This document shows, piece by piece, positions 1 through 8,491 of a stretch of DNA of 64,000 nt. The translations under genes were made by a program, and so were the position numbers. The DNA is from an uncultured Draconibacterium sp. (lineage in GTDB: Bacteria > Bacteroidota > Bacteroidia > Bacteroidales > Prolixibacteraceae): contig NZ_OY776414.1 in NCBI RefSeq assembly GCF_963675585.1, positions 971,001 to 1,035,000 of the forward strand, read 5' to 3'. The notes under the pieces are model-generated. The model had not been told where the DNA came from, ran no database searches, and saw only the letters and a list, made by a program, of their open reading frames with translations. Numbering within the stretch: position 1 is the stretch's first letter; each line of letters opens with the position of its first letter.

Positions 1-40
1 TAATAATTGCCAGGAGTTGTGAAATCGTTTTTGTATTCAT
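1..40 (-). CDS. 5' end of a further gene of the pectin locus (cut by window edge)
   Basis: Reading leftward, an ATG at 40-38 opens a frame of 13 codons, MNTKTISQLLAII, before the window ends. A polar start followed by a hydrophobic run is what the beginning of a signal peptide looks like. It begins 11 bases after the stop of the pectin methylesterase gene on the same strand, so it is probably the next gene in the same operon and its product an exported protein. The product cannot be named from 13 codons. Confidence 0.5.
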   Translation of the reverse strand, partial: MNTKTISQLLAII

Positions 41-51
41 TTTATGTTATG

Positions 52-1026
52 TTATTGATTTTCAGATTTAAATAAGTTTGAACTTTTTACCCATTCGCCC
101 AGAATATTTTCCGGAGTATACTTTTCAGCTTGTTCTTTTGTGAGCTGGTGCGACCAACTCACACGTTGTTCAGTATTCGCACCTGCTCCAGTATTGTTGT
201 ATTCAGCAAAAAATGCCGTTTTTTCTTTGTTCGGATCATTCCAGTTGTGCCAGGCTTCTGGTTTAATCAGCTCATCGAGTTTACAGTTTATAAAAACCGA
301 TTTACCGTTTGGTCGCCAGGGCCGTCCCAGATAAAAGGTGGCTTCACCTGCCGATCCTGTTATAGTACAGTTTAAAAAGACAAAACCATAAGGCGTATCT
401 TCCGATGTTGACGGAGCTGTAACATAACCGTGGTCTTTGCAAAAGATGGTACAGTGCTCGAACACCGCAGTTGACCATCCAAAAATAAAATCGACAGTAC
501 CTTCTATGTAGCAGTTTTTATAATACTGATGGCTTTTGTCGCCGTGCGGATAAAGTGTATCCTGAAATCCCAGGAAACGGCAGTTTTTAAAGGCAACTTT
601 ATCGCCATCAATACGCACTGCAACAGCTTGTCCAACTGGTCCGGCTGAGTTTTCAAAGGTGATGTTCTCGGCTGTAAATCCATCGCCAAAAATAAAGAAT
701 GAAGTAGAACCGGTTGTTCCAACTTCTTCGCCAAAACGATTCTTTTTTGATGCAAAATCGTCGTAAGTAAGTATTGTTTTATGAAGGTCTTCGCCAATAA
801 ACGATACGTTTGTTTTACTGGCAGCCAGTACCAGTTTCTCTTTGTAAATTCCGTTTTTTATCAGAATGGTAGTTGTATTTTTTCTGAAATCGGGAACTGC
901 ATTTATGGCTTCCTGAACCGTTTTGAAATCGCCGCTACCATCTTTGGCTACAACAAAATCGTAGGCATTTGCAGGAAATACAATTGCTGACATCAAAAAA
1001 ATCGCTATTAAAACTACTGTTCTCAT
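52..1026 (-). CDS. Pectin methylesterase (carbohydrate esterase family 8)
   Basis: This 324-residue protein removes methyl groups from homogalacturonan, releasing methanol and exposing free galacturonate for lyases. A signal peptide is visible at residues 1-21 (ends PANA), so it acts in the periplasm or at the surface. Family landmarks of the right-handed beta-helix fold are all present: GQAVAVR (132-138, oxyanion Gln133), QDTLY (Asp156, acid/base), VDFIFG (Asp179, nucleophile) and GRPW (Arg235). The length is normal for a single-domain CE8 enzyme. Its ATG overlaps the TGA of the upstream acetylesterase gene as ATGA, which suggests translational coupling. It is the last complete gene of the pectin locus in this window. 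The family call is firm; the preferred pattern of demethylation is unknown. Confidence 0.95.
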   Translation of the reverse strand: MRTVVLIAIFLMSAIVFPANAYDFVVAKDGSGDFKTVQEAINAVPDFRKNTTTILIKNGIYKEKLVLAASKTNVSFIGEDLHKTILTYDDFASKKNRFGEEVGTTGSTSFFIFGDGFTAENITFENSAGPVGQAVAVRIDGDKVAFKNCRFLGFQDTLYPHGDKSHQYYKNCYIEGTVDFIFGWSTAVFEHCTIFCKDHGYVTAPSTSEDTPYGFVFLNCTITGSAGEATFYLGRPWRPNGKSVFINCKLDELIKPEAWHNWNDPNKEKTAFFAEYNNTGAGANTEQRVSWSHQLTKEQAEKYTPENILGEWVKSSNLFKSENQ

Positions 1027-1847
1027 TCTTCTGTCTGTGTATGATTTGCCAAATCTTTTAATCCTTCGAACACAAGTTCAGCAACTGCTTTTGCGCCTTC
1101 GGGTTGAAAATGGGTATTGTCGTTTTGTCCATCCGGGTAGGCTTCATATTTTCCGGCCGGCAGATTCATAAAATAATTGGTTTTTACATAATCGCGTCCT
1201 TTGGCTGTAAAGTACTCCATCGATCTTTTATTTAAATCGATGAGTAAGGTTTGGGTTTCTTCTGCAATTTCAAACATACATTGCGGATAATTGCCGTGTA
1301 TGTTTTTCAGAGTATCATTTTCCCATGGGTAGTTTCGCGCAACCGGTGTTACCAGTATGGGTGTACCATTTTTTTGTCGGGTTTGCGAAATAAACAAACG
1401 CAGAAATTCTTTGTAGCCTTCTTCGTTTACATAACGTTCGGTTTTTTGCACCGAAGCATCGTTATGTCCAAATTGCATTAATACAAAATCGCCGGGCTGC
1501 ATGTCATTGTACACTTCCCGCCATCTTCCTTCCTGAAAAAAGGTGCGGGTACTTCTGCCACCTTTTGCACGGTCGTCGATAATTACATTGTCGGCTATTA
1601 AAAAGTTTTTAATTGCCTGTAAATTCGAGCCGGATACAAAAGATTGAAAAACCTGACCCCAGCCTGTAATCGGGTATTTTTTTGATTTGTAATTGTCTTC
1701 TTTTGAATAATCGGCAACGGTTGAATCGCCAATTAACCACATTTTGATGGTTTTTTGTTTTGTTTCCGGTTGTTTTTCACCCGAAACATTACCTGACAAA
1801 AATGTGAGTGACAATACGGCAATGAGTATGTATTTTATTTTTACCAT
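1023..1847 (-). CDS. Rhamnogalacturonan acetylesterase-like SGNH hydrolase (CE12)
   Basis: This predicted exported SGNH/GDSL esterase of 274 residues should remove acetyl groups from pectin, by family precedent from rhamnogalacturonan I. Residues 1-23 form a signal peptide. The four SGNH blocks are visible: GDST (Ser42, nucleophile), KGG (Gly near 96-97), GHND (Asn129, oxyanion) and DNTHF (Asp243 and His246, catalytic pair). It overlaps the GH43 gene upstream by 7 bases and the CE8 gene downstream by 4 bases, so the three are translated from one message. Neighbours that attack methyl-esterified pectin make a pectin acetylesterase the best reading; xylan acetylesterase activity is the main alternative within CE12-like proteins. 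Confidence 0.9.
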   Translation of the reverse strand: MVKIKYILIAVLSLTFLSGNVSGEKQPETKQKTIKMWLIGDSTVADYSKEDNYKSKKYPITGWGQVFQSFVSGSNLQAIKNFLIADNVIIDDRAKGGRSTRTFFQEGRWREVYNDMQPGDFVLMQFGHNDASVQKTERYVNEEGYKEFLRLFISQTRQKNGTPILVTPVARNYPWENDTLKNIHGNYPQCMFEIAEETQTLLIDLNKRSMEYFTAKGRDYVKTNYFMNLPAGKYEAYPDGQNDNTHFQPEGAKAVAELVFEGLKDLANHTQTEE

Positions 1848-3475
1848 TTTTTATCTATTCTAATCCAGTCAATATCTACTGTTCCCGAGTCGTTGGTAAT
1901 TCCTTCGCGCAGGGCGAAGTAGCCAATTTTAGCACCGATCCAACGTCCTGGTTTTGCTTCCAGTTTTTCGCCAGCCTCTTTAAACTTTTTACCGTTCGAG
2001 CTAAAACTAAAACTGCAAAGGGCACCTTTTTCTACTTTTACTTTGAAATAGATATCTGTTCCTTCAAATGTCTCAGAATACAATTCTTCTTCAACTCCTC
2101 CGGTTCGTGCATTTTTACAGCGAACCACTCTTAGCAGCATTTTATCTTCCATCTTTTTTAGCGAAATGTACTGGTAGTCTTCGCCCATTACTACAAACCC
2201 GGTTTCTTCATTTTCGGTACGAGGTGTAAAACTCAGTTTTGTGGTAGCAGTAAATTCTTCTGCCGGAAATTTTTGTAAAAGAAGGTTTGGAACTTCCCAA
2301 AAGCCTTTGCTGTTTTCGGGGCGAACAATGCAGTTTAACCTGAAATATCCGAGGTTGCCCGATGGAAAGCCATACGAAATATGTGGATTGGCATGCCACT
2401 GCCATTGTTTGTTTAAGGTAGCACCGTTAAACTCATCATTTTCGGGTGGAGTTACCACGGGATAGGTGGCACCAACGTTTGGTTTTTTATAAGTTAGAAC
2501 AGGTTCTCCAACTCCATCGCCGTCTTCATCGATACCAATTACAGGCCAGTCGTGTACCCACTTCATGGGTTGTAAATGAACAATCCGTCCGTAGGCTTCC
2601 TTGTCCTGAAAATGAATAAACCAGTCTTCACCACTTTTTGTATCTATCCATGCTCCCTGATGAGGGCCATTTATGGCTGTATAACCTTGATCCATTACAA
2701 TTTTTTCTTCGTAAGGTCCATAAATGTTTTTTGAACGCAGCACCAGTTGCCAGCCGGTTGAAACACCTCCGGCAGGTGCAAATATGTAGTAGAATCCATT
2801 TCGTTTGTAGAATTTTGGTCCTTCAACAGTGGGATGAGCTGTGTGTCCATCGAAAACCATTACTTCATTTCCAATTGGCGCTGTTCCTTCGCTGTTTAGT
2901 TCCTGAACCATTAAAACACTTTTAACACGTGCCCGGCTTCCAGCAAATGCAAAGGTCAGATAAACTTTGCCATCATCGTCCCAAAGCGGGGAGGGGTCAA
3001 TCAAACCTTTTCCGCCTTTTACTAAAATCGGCTCAGACCAGGGACCTGCAGGATTTGTAGCTTTTGTAAGGTAAATGCCAAAATCAGGATCGGGATAATA
3101 GATGTAAAATTCATTATTGTGATATCGGATACATGGGGCCCAAACTCCGTTGCCATGTTGCGGTGTATTAAAAACATCAAATGGAGGTTGTTTTTCAAGG
3201 GCATATCCGATTAGTTGCCAGTTTACCAAATCTTTGGAATGGAGGATTGGAAGTCCCGGAACACAATTAAATGAAGATGCGGTCATATAATAATCGTCAC
3301 CGGCGCGAACCACGTCAGGGTCGGAATAATCGGCGTGTATGATTGGATTTTTGTATGTGCCATCGCCATTATCGGCTACCCACACTTTTGAAACATCATT
3401 TTGAGCATAAAGTACTGAGGTATAAAGCACAGTTGCCAACAGCAGTAAAAGTGATTTTGTAATTTTTAGGTTCAT
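1841..3475 (-). CDS. Glycoside hydrolase family 43 with C-terminal beta-sandwich
   Basis: This 544-residue exported enzyme (signal peptide 1-24, ending VLYAQ) has a five-bladed GH43 propeller at about 40-330 and a lectin-like beta-sandwich at about 350-540 of the type seen in beta-xylosidase-like GH43 proteins. The catalytic triad can be placed: base Asp52 in SDPDV, pKa-modulating Asp160 in LIDPSP, and acid Glu218 in VEGP. GH43 enzymes remove arabinose, xylose or galactose from side chains. In this operon the likely target is a neutral-sugar decoration of pectin, but the exact sugar cannot be read from sequence. The start ATG overlaps the stop of the pectate lyase gene by 4 bases (ATGA) and the 3' end overlaps the CE12 gene. 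Confidence 0.9.
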   Translation of the reverse strand: MNLKITKSLLLLLATVLYTSVLYAQNDVSKVWVADNGDGTYKNPIIHADYSDPDVVRAGDDYYMTASSFNCVPGLPILHSKDLVNWQLIGYALEKQPPFDVFNTPQHGNGVWAPCIRYHNNEFYIYYPDPDFGIYLTKATNPAGPWSEPILVKGGKGLIDPSPLWDDDGKVYLTFAFAGSRARVKSVLMVQELNSEGTAPIGNEVMVFDGHTAHPTVEGPKFYKRNGFYYIFAPAGGVSTGWQLVLRSKNIYGPYEEKIVMDQGYTAINGPHQGAWIDTKSGEDWFIHFQDKEAYGRIVHLQPMKWVHDWPVIGIDEDGDGVGEPVLTYKKPNVGATYPVVTPPENDEFNGATLNKQWQWHANPHISYGFPSGNLGYFRLNCIVRPENSKGFWEVPNLLLQKFPAEEFTATTKLSFTPRTENEETGFVVMGEDYQYISLKKMEDKMLLRVVRCKNARTGGVEEELYSETFEGTDIYFKVKVEKGALCSFSFSSNGKKFKEAGEKLEAKPGRWIGAKIGYFALREGITNDSGTVDIDWIRIDKKW

Positions 3476-4857
3476 TTTTTAATCGTTTTGTTTACCAATG
3501 AGTTAATAAACATTTCAAGATTGGTATAACTGTTATCTAAAGTATAATCGTTGTTGTTTGCCTGGTTGGGATTTATTTTCATTCTTTTTTCCCATTTGTC
3601 GGGCATCCCGTCGTTGTCTGAATCAAGTGGGGGAGTTGTAGATTTTAAGATTGGCCATCCGCCAACATCCGTTTGCGAATCGATTATTCCATTTCCTCCA
3701 CCATTAAATGAATGGCCAAAAGTTTCCTTTTTTGTTTTTGCTTCTTTTACGATACGTTTGTCAACTGCATCGCGAGAGAGACTTGCACCTGCATATTTTA
3801 AAATTTCTTTGCCAGCTGTTTTGGCATCGGACGTTACAATTGCTGTGTGTTCCACCGGAGTGTTCAGCTTCGATTTGTTTTTAATCTCTTCGTTTATTCC
3901 TTTTAGCTGAACGCCTCCGTTCCAGTTGTTTTCTGATATTTCAGGAAATCCTTCCACTGTATTTCCTGTAATGTAAAACTTACCTGCCTGAAGCGTATCT
4001 GTATTGTGAGCTGAACTGTAGAAGCTTTGAGTAAGTTCCAGAATTCTGTTTTGTTTGTCTTTTTTTGTTGCCGGGCCGGCTTTAAAAGAATTGTTTACTA
4101 AGTTGTAGTAGCCCTCTTCGCCACCGTAAATTGTATTGTAGCCCCAATTGTAAATCAGGTTATTCCTGAAGTCGGTTTTTTCGGTTTCGGGATTATTTGT
4201 GTAACGCGAGCCTTGTAACCGGGGATTTCGGCTGGTATGATCGGATAAAAGATTGTGGTGGAAACTGGCGTTTAAACCTCCCCAAATTCCACCAAAACCA
4301 TGTTCTCCTTTGTGATGAGCCGATTTGTACAAGCTTTCGCTAATAATACACCACTGCAGTGTAAAGTTTTCGTTTTCATAAAACGAGGCGGTTTCATCAA
4401 CCGACCAGCTAAAACTACAATGATCGATAATAATATTTTTGTGACGGTTAACCGAAATTGCATCCATTTCCTGGTGCATTTCGTCTCCGGGACGAACCCG
4501 AATATACCTGACAATAACATTGTCGGCATCTACTCTCATTCCATAATTTTTTAGACATATTCCATCTCCGGGGGCGGTTTGGCCGGCAATGGTTAAATCG
4601 CCGTTTTTAATGTGAATTGTTTTTTGAAGTTCGATTGTTCCTGAAATTCTGAAAATGATAGTACGCGGGCCTTTGGCTTCAATTGCTTTTCGGAAGCTGC
4701 CATTTCCCTTGTCGTTTAAATTATCGACAAAAATAATTTCACCTCCACGTCCTCCGGAGGCAAATTTACCGCCACCTTCGGCTCCCGGAAATGCTACCTG
4801 CTGCGCAGATGATGTAAGGAGTGAAAAATAAACAAGTACTAAAACTAAATATTTCAT
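3472..4857 (-). CDS. Pectate lyase, polysaccharide lyase family 1
   Basis: This 461-residue secreted lyase cleaves de-esterified homogalacturonan by calcium-assisted beta-elimination. A signal peptide covers about residues 1-18. The mature protein opens with AFPGAEGGGKFASGGRGGE, typical of Bacteroidota PL1 proteins, and has the beta-helix landmarks DAISV (132-136), a probable calcium ligand region around DETA (154-157) and SRNPR (209-213), whose arginine is the likely catalytic base. Near the C terminus is an Asp-rich stretch, DSDNDGMPDKWE, resembling a calcium-binding loop, which many of these lyases carry. It is the first gene of the overlapping enzyme block and is separated from the upstream surface-protein gene by 104 bases containing a strong hairpin. 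Confidence 0.93.
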   Translation of the reverse strand: MKYLVLVLVYFSLLTSSAQQVAFPGAEGGGKFASGGRGGEIIFVDNLNDKGNGSFRKAIEAKGPRTIIFRISGTIELQKTIHIKNGDLTIAGQTAPGDGICLKNYGMRVDADNVIVRYIRVRPGDEMHQEMDAISVNRHKNIIIDHCSFSWSVDETASFYENENFTLQWCIISESLYKSAHHKGEHGFGGIWGGLNASFHHNLLSDHTSRNPRLQGSRYTNNPETEKTDFRNNLIYNWGYNTIYGGEEGYYNLVNNSFKAGPATKKDKQNRILELTQSFYSSAHNTDTLQAGKFYITGNTVEGFPEISENNWNGGVQLKGINEEIKNKSKLNTPVEHTAIVTSDAKTAGKEILKYAGASLSRDAVDKRIVKEAKTKKETFGHSFNGGGNGIIDSQTDVGGWPILKSTTPPLDSDNDGMPDKWEKRMKINPNQANNNDYTLDNSYTNLEMFINSLVNKTIKK

Positions 4858-4873
4858 TCAGAAACATTGAATA

Positions 4874-4907
4874 AACTCCAGGATGCCAGAATCAGCATCC
4901 CGGAGTT
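4874..4907 (-). promoter_or_regulatory. Intra-operon hairpin between binding and enzyme genes
   Basis: AACTCC-A-GGATGC (4874-4886) pairs with GCATCC-C-GGAGTT (4895-4907): 12 pairs interrupted by one mismatch, with an 8-base loop. It lies between the stop of the surface lipoprotein gene (4962) and the pectate lyase ATG (4857). On the transcribed strand it is followed by TTTATTC rather than a long U tract. A partial terminator, a processing site or a 3' stabiliser of the susCD message are all possible. Confidence 0.6.
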
Positions 4908-4961
4908 GTATAACTAACTAAAACTAACCTAACTAATACTAAACAATATTAATCGGAAATA

Positions 4962-6611
4962 TTATAAACCTATTCTCCAACGAGGGTCACCAGAGCTGCT
5001 TTTGCCCGGGAATCCTGTGTCAAGAAAATCGAATACCGCATTGTAAGGATCAGTCCATAATTCGGCTGCTGTTCCTGTGTAAGGAGCTGATGGTAATCCC
5101 GGAATTTGCTCTTTCCCTTCGGCATAACCAAAGTCGCCTGTGGTGTATGAGTTTACAACATTCCAGTTGGTATTTTCCATACCATCGTAACCGTCTACCA
5201 GGTAATCTGCTTCGCCTGCCATATTCCAGCCATGACCCCAAATTGTATTTGAGATTGTGATACCATTTGTAACATCACTTTGTCCGCTTTCTCTCCAACG
5301 GAACATTTGTCTTCCTTTTTCAGGAGCTTCACTAATGGTACAGCCATCAATTGTAAGCGAGTTTGAATTGTTACGACTAACAAGGAAATACTGACATTTA
5401 GAGAAAGTTGAGTTTTGTAGCAGAATGTTGTTACACATCCAGGTGTTTTTGTCTACTGATATTACTCCATAACCGTTAATACTGTCTACACGGCAGTCGT
5501 TAATAATGTAATTTTCCAAAACTCCCTCACCACCTTTCATTCTTACAATTCCACGAAGTGTACGAATAACGCACGACTCGAAGTTTAACTCGCCAAGAGT
5601 AGAAGTCTGGTCGATATTAAATACGTAACGTCCTCCAAAACCGTCGCCTCCGTCAGGAGTTGTAAGTTTTATGTCTTTAAATGTTACGTAGCCCACATTT
5701 GCATCGGCAACAAGGTTAAAGTTGCTCGACATATCGATTACCGGCAATGCCTGAACAAAGCTGTAACCTGCAACAAACGAAATGGATTTGTCGAAGGCAT
5801 AACCACCAGCTAAGTATGTTTTTCCACCTTCTAAAACAACTACTGTTTCATCGGCAACATCAGGAAGTACATGCGACAGATTTACAGTTGAATCGATACC
5901 TGTTAAATTAAGTACATTATCACCCGATACAAAAGCTTCACGTGTTTGATACTGTTCCCAGCCACGAAGTTGATCGCCACTGTAAATGGCCACCTGGTAC
6001 AATGTATTCGGTGCTAATCCGCTGATAATTTTTAAAGTTGCTTCTACTTCTTCAGCTGTTAACTCGTATTCCTGAAGTGGAGTTGTTAAACGATCGTCGT
6101 CGCCCGCAAATACTTTTACATGCGTAATTGTTGCTCCCGCTGCAGTCCAGAATACTTTTGCCTGAGTATCCAAAATGTCGAAATAGGTTGGTGTTCCCAT
6201 GTTTGACGGATATTTTTCAGTACGAACACTTCCTAAAAGCGATGGCAAACTATTGTAATCAGCATCATCGGCATGTGCGGTTGCACGCACCTGATAAATG
6301 GTAAACCACAACAATTCTTCACCAATTTTGCTCTCATCAATAACTACATAATTGGTATCGGTTTGAAAACTGTATTCAGTTGTTAAGAAAGAATCGCGAC
6401 TCACTTCAATGGTGTAATTCTCTGCTTCTTTCATTTTTCCAAGGTGAACAATAATGGTATTGTCAACCGCTTCAAGGTCTTCGTTCAGCACCGGCTGAAA
6501 CAGACGCGTTCTCGGATAATTGCCTTCATCTTCCTGACAGGACATAAATGCTATAAACCCTGCAATAAGTATGAGAGACAGAATTTTTATTTTATTGTAT
6601 TTTATATTCAT
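4962..6611 (-). CDS. Surface lipoprotein with FN3-like and right-handed beta-helix (DUF4957/DUF5123-type) regions
   Basis: A 549-residue lipoprotein: the N-terminal hydrophobic segment ends in the lipobox AFMSC with Cys25 as the lipid anchor. Residues about 35-230 look like one or two fibronectin-III-like beta-sandwich domains (for example ITHVKVFAGDDD and PNTLYQVAIYSGD). Residues about 240-500 carry beta-helix-like rungs with repeated short asparagine- and isoleucine-rich strands. This matches the DUF4957/DUF5123 proteins found beside SusCD pairs in pectin loci, where they occupy the SusE/SusF position. No obvious catalytic motif was seen, so a surface glycan-binding role is most likely, with a lyase-like activity possible because the fold is shared with pectin lyases. 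Confidence 0.8.
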   Translation of the reverse strand: MNIKYNKIKILSLILIAGFIAFMSCQEDEGNYPRTRLFQPVLNEDLEAVDNTIIVHLGKMKEAENYTIEVSRDSFLTTEYSFQTDTNYVVIDESKIGEELLWFTIYQVRATAHADDADYNSLPSLLGSVRTEKYPSNMGTPTYFDILDTQAKVFWTAAGATITHVKVFAGDDDRLTTPLQEYELTAEEVEATLKIISGLAPNTLYQVAIYSGDQLRGWEQYQTREAFVSGDNVLNLTGIDSTVNLSHVLPDVADETVVVLEGGKTYLAGGYAFDKSISFVAGYSFVQALPVIDMSSNFNLVADANVGYVTFKDIKLTTPDGGDGFGGRYVFNIDQTSTLGELNFESCVIRTLRGIVRMKGGEGVLENYIINDCRVDSINGYGVISVDKNTWMCNNILLQNSTFSKCQYFLVSRNNSNSLTIDGCTISEAPEKGRQMFRWRESGQSDVTNGITISNTIWGHGWNMAGEADYLVDGYDGMENTNWNVVNSYTTGDFGYAEGKEQIPGLPSAPYTGTAAELWTDPYNAVFDFLDTGFPGKSSSGDPRWRIGL

Positions 6612-6641
6612 GATATAAAGTTTTACCGTTTTAAAGTTTGA

Positions 6642-8474
6642 TTAATAACCAAAATTGTATCCATCGTTTTTCAGTAAGCCTTTACTATTGTCGATACCAA
6701 TTGTTGGAATTGGGAAAATGTAACGAACTACTCCATCGGGTACACCTATGTTACCCGGATTAACGTAATTGTCCCAGTGGCTGGTAATCCATTCGGCATA
6801 ACCATCAGTAGTGGTTTCGCTTGACATACTAATCAACCATGATTCGCGTTCCCATGAATCATCAGGAGGAGCAACCAGTTTTTCGTGTAGATTCAGAATT
6901 ACCAGGTTACCGGTTTCATCAAGTTTTGTGTAAAGATAGTCTGGCAATGTACCTGTTCCAGCAAATGCTTCGTCGGCCATTTGTTTACATCCTTCAACGG
7001 TTTCGGTAATTTTTTCAGCATACAGGTTCCAGCGAATCAATTCGTATTTACGAATCATTTCTCCACCAAATTCCCAGGCACGTTCGTTAACAATTGCGTC
7101 AAAAAACGATTCTTTACTTGCTGATGCTGTACTTACATACTGCTCAACTTTTGTATTCCAAACTGCTTCGTCGAAAGCACGCTCCCGAACACGTTTTAAA
7201 GCAGCCTGTGCCTCTGTAGTAGGTCCGCTAATTTCGTTTACAGCTTCGGCATACATTAAAATTACATCGGAATAACGTAACATTGGCCAGTTGATACCGG
7301 TACCTTTGGCAGTTGTTTTTCCGGGAGGAGTATCCAGAAAATGACGACTCCATTTTCCCTGCGAAATGTTCATACTACCAGAGCTAACAAGTTCCTGAAT
7401 AAAATCGGAATTAATGGTATACAAACCACAGGTTACAGGTAAACGTTTGTCGTCTGCATCGAACGAATACAAATAGGTTGGCGGCATTGCCATGTAATTA
7501 CTTCCTGAACCGTATTCGTGGTTTCCACCATCAACACGAATTCCAATGTTCCAGGCAACATCACCACGACCAACGGCAAATGGTACTTCAAATAAAATAT
7601 CGTCGTTAACAGGTGAAATAAATTTACACTCATTCATGAAAATTTGTCTGAAATCTTCCGGCAAATCGCGGTCTTTCAAAGTCATTAACTTTTTAGAATA
7701 ATCGCGGGCAATTTTGTAATAATCAAGGTAGTCGCTTTCACGCGCCATGCTTAAATCGGGAGTTAAATAGTAACCTCCGCGTTGAAGCGCCAAGCGGGCG
7801 ATCATACCTAAAGTATATTCGCGGTTAATTTGCTCAATTCCGTAACGTGTTTCGTCGGCCCATTTCATTTTGTCCTCAATGTCAATCAAATCCTGAATAA
7901 CCGCACTTAAAATTAGGTTACGGTCTTCTTTAGGCAGGTTGAATTCAACATCAACGGCAGGAGCCTGGGTTGAAAACGGAACATCGCCAAAGTAGAAAAT
8001 AAGCATACTGTACCAGTAGGCACGCATGGTATAAGCTTCACCAAGCAGGTGATACATTTCGTTTGATAAGGCCACATCGTTGGAATTTAATGCCTCACTT
8101 GCGCTAATTCCTTCAATGGCAATATTTGCATCTCGGATGGCCTGGTATCCGATGTTCCAAACATAGGCAAGGTCACCATTATTTTCCTGAGCATCCAGTC
8201 TCCAAATCTGGTAACGTGCTCCGTCACTCGATCCACCGGCATGTTCAATGTCGGTATTTCCGGTCATGTTATTCGAAAGTCGCGAACGGAATCCATCGTG
8301 ACTGTAGTGTACATACATTGCATTAACTGCTTTTCGTGCATCGTCAGCATTCGAAAAGATGTATTCTGAATCGAAAGTCGATAGTGACTCCGGATCCAAA
8401 AAATCCTGGCAGGCGCTTGTGCTTAAAAAGACTGCCAAAGTATATAGGATGTATTTAAATTTCATTTTTTTCAT
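6642..8474 (-). CDS. susD-like: SusD/RagB-family outer-membrane glycan-binding lipoprotein
   Basis: This 610-residue SusD homologue forms the lid of the SusC transporter and binds oligosaccharides at the cell surface. The lipobox STSAC puts the lipid anchor on Cys22 and is followed by CQDFLDPES, a typical SusD opening. The N-terminal alpha-helical TPR-like part has the expected motifs (DARKAVNAMYVHY, EAYTMRAYWYSML). The C-terminal half contains the conserved LRYSDVILMYAEAVNE and the late RAWEFGGEMIRKYELIRW. It lies 17 bases downstream of the susC stop and 30 bases upstream of the beta-helix lipoprotein gene, so the three are one transcript. The ligand, presumably pectin oligosaccharide, is inferred from the enzymes next door. 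Confidence 0.95.
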   Translation of the reverse strand: MKKMKFKYILYTLAVFLSTSACQDFLDPESLSTFDSEYIFSNADDARKAVNAMYVHYSHDGFRSRLSNNMTGNTDIEHAGGSSDGARYQIWRLDAQENNGDLAYVWNIGYQAIRDANIAIEGISASEALNSNDVALSNEMYHLLGEAYTMRAYWYSMLIFYFGDVPFSTQAPAVDVEFNLPKEDRNLILSAVIQDLIDIEDKMKWADETRYGIEQINREYTLGMIARLALQRGGYYLTPDLSMARESDYLDYYKIARDYSKKLMTLKDRDLPEDFRQIFMNECKFISPVNDDILFEVPFAVGRGDVAWNIGIRVDGGNHEYGSGSNYMAMPPTYLYSFDADDKRLPVTCGLYTINSDFIQELVSSGSMNISQGKWSRHFLDTPPGKTTAKGTGINWPMLRYSDVILMYAEAVNEISGPTTEAQAALKRVRERAFDEAVWNTKVEQYVSTASASKESFFDAIVNERAWEFGGEMIRKYELIRWNLYAEKITETVEGCKQMADEAFAGTGTLPDYLYTKLDETGNLVILNLHEKLVAPPDDSWERESWLISMSSETTTDGYAEWITSHWDNYVNPGNIGVPDGVVRYIFPIPTIGIDNSKGLLKNDGYNFGY

Positions 8475-8491
8475 TTTGTAGTCGTTTTAAG

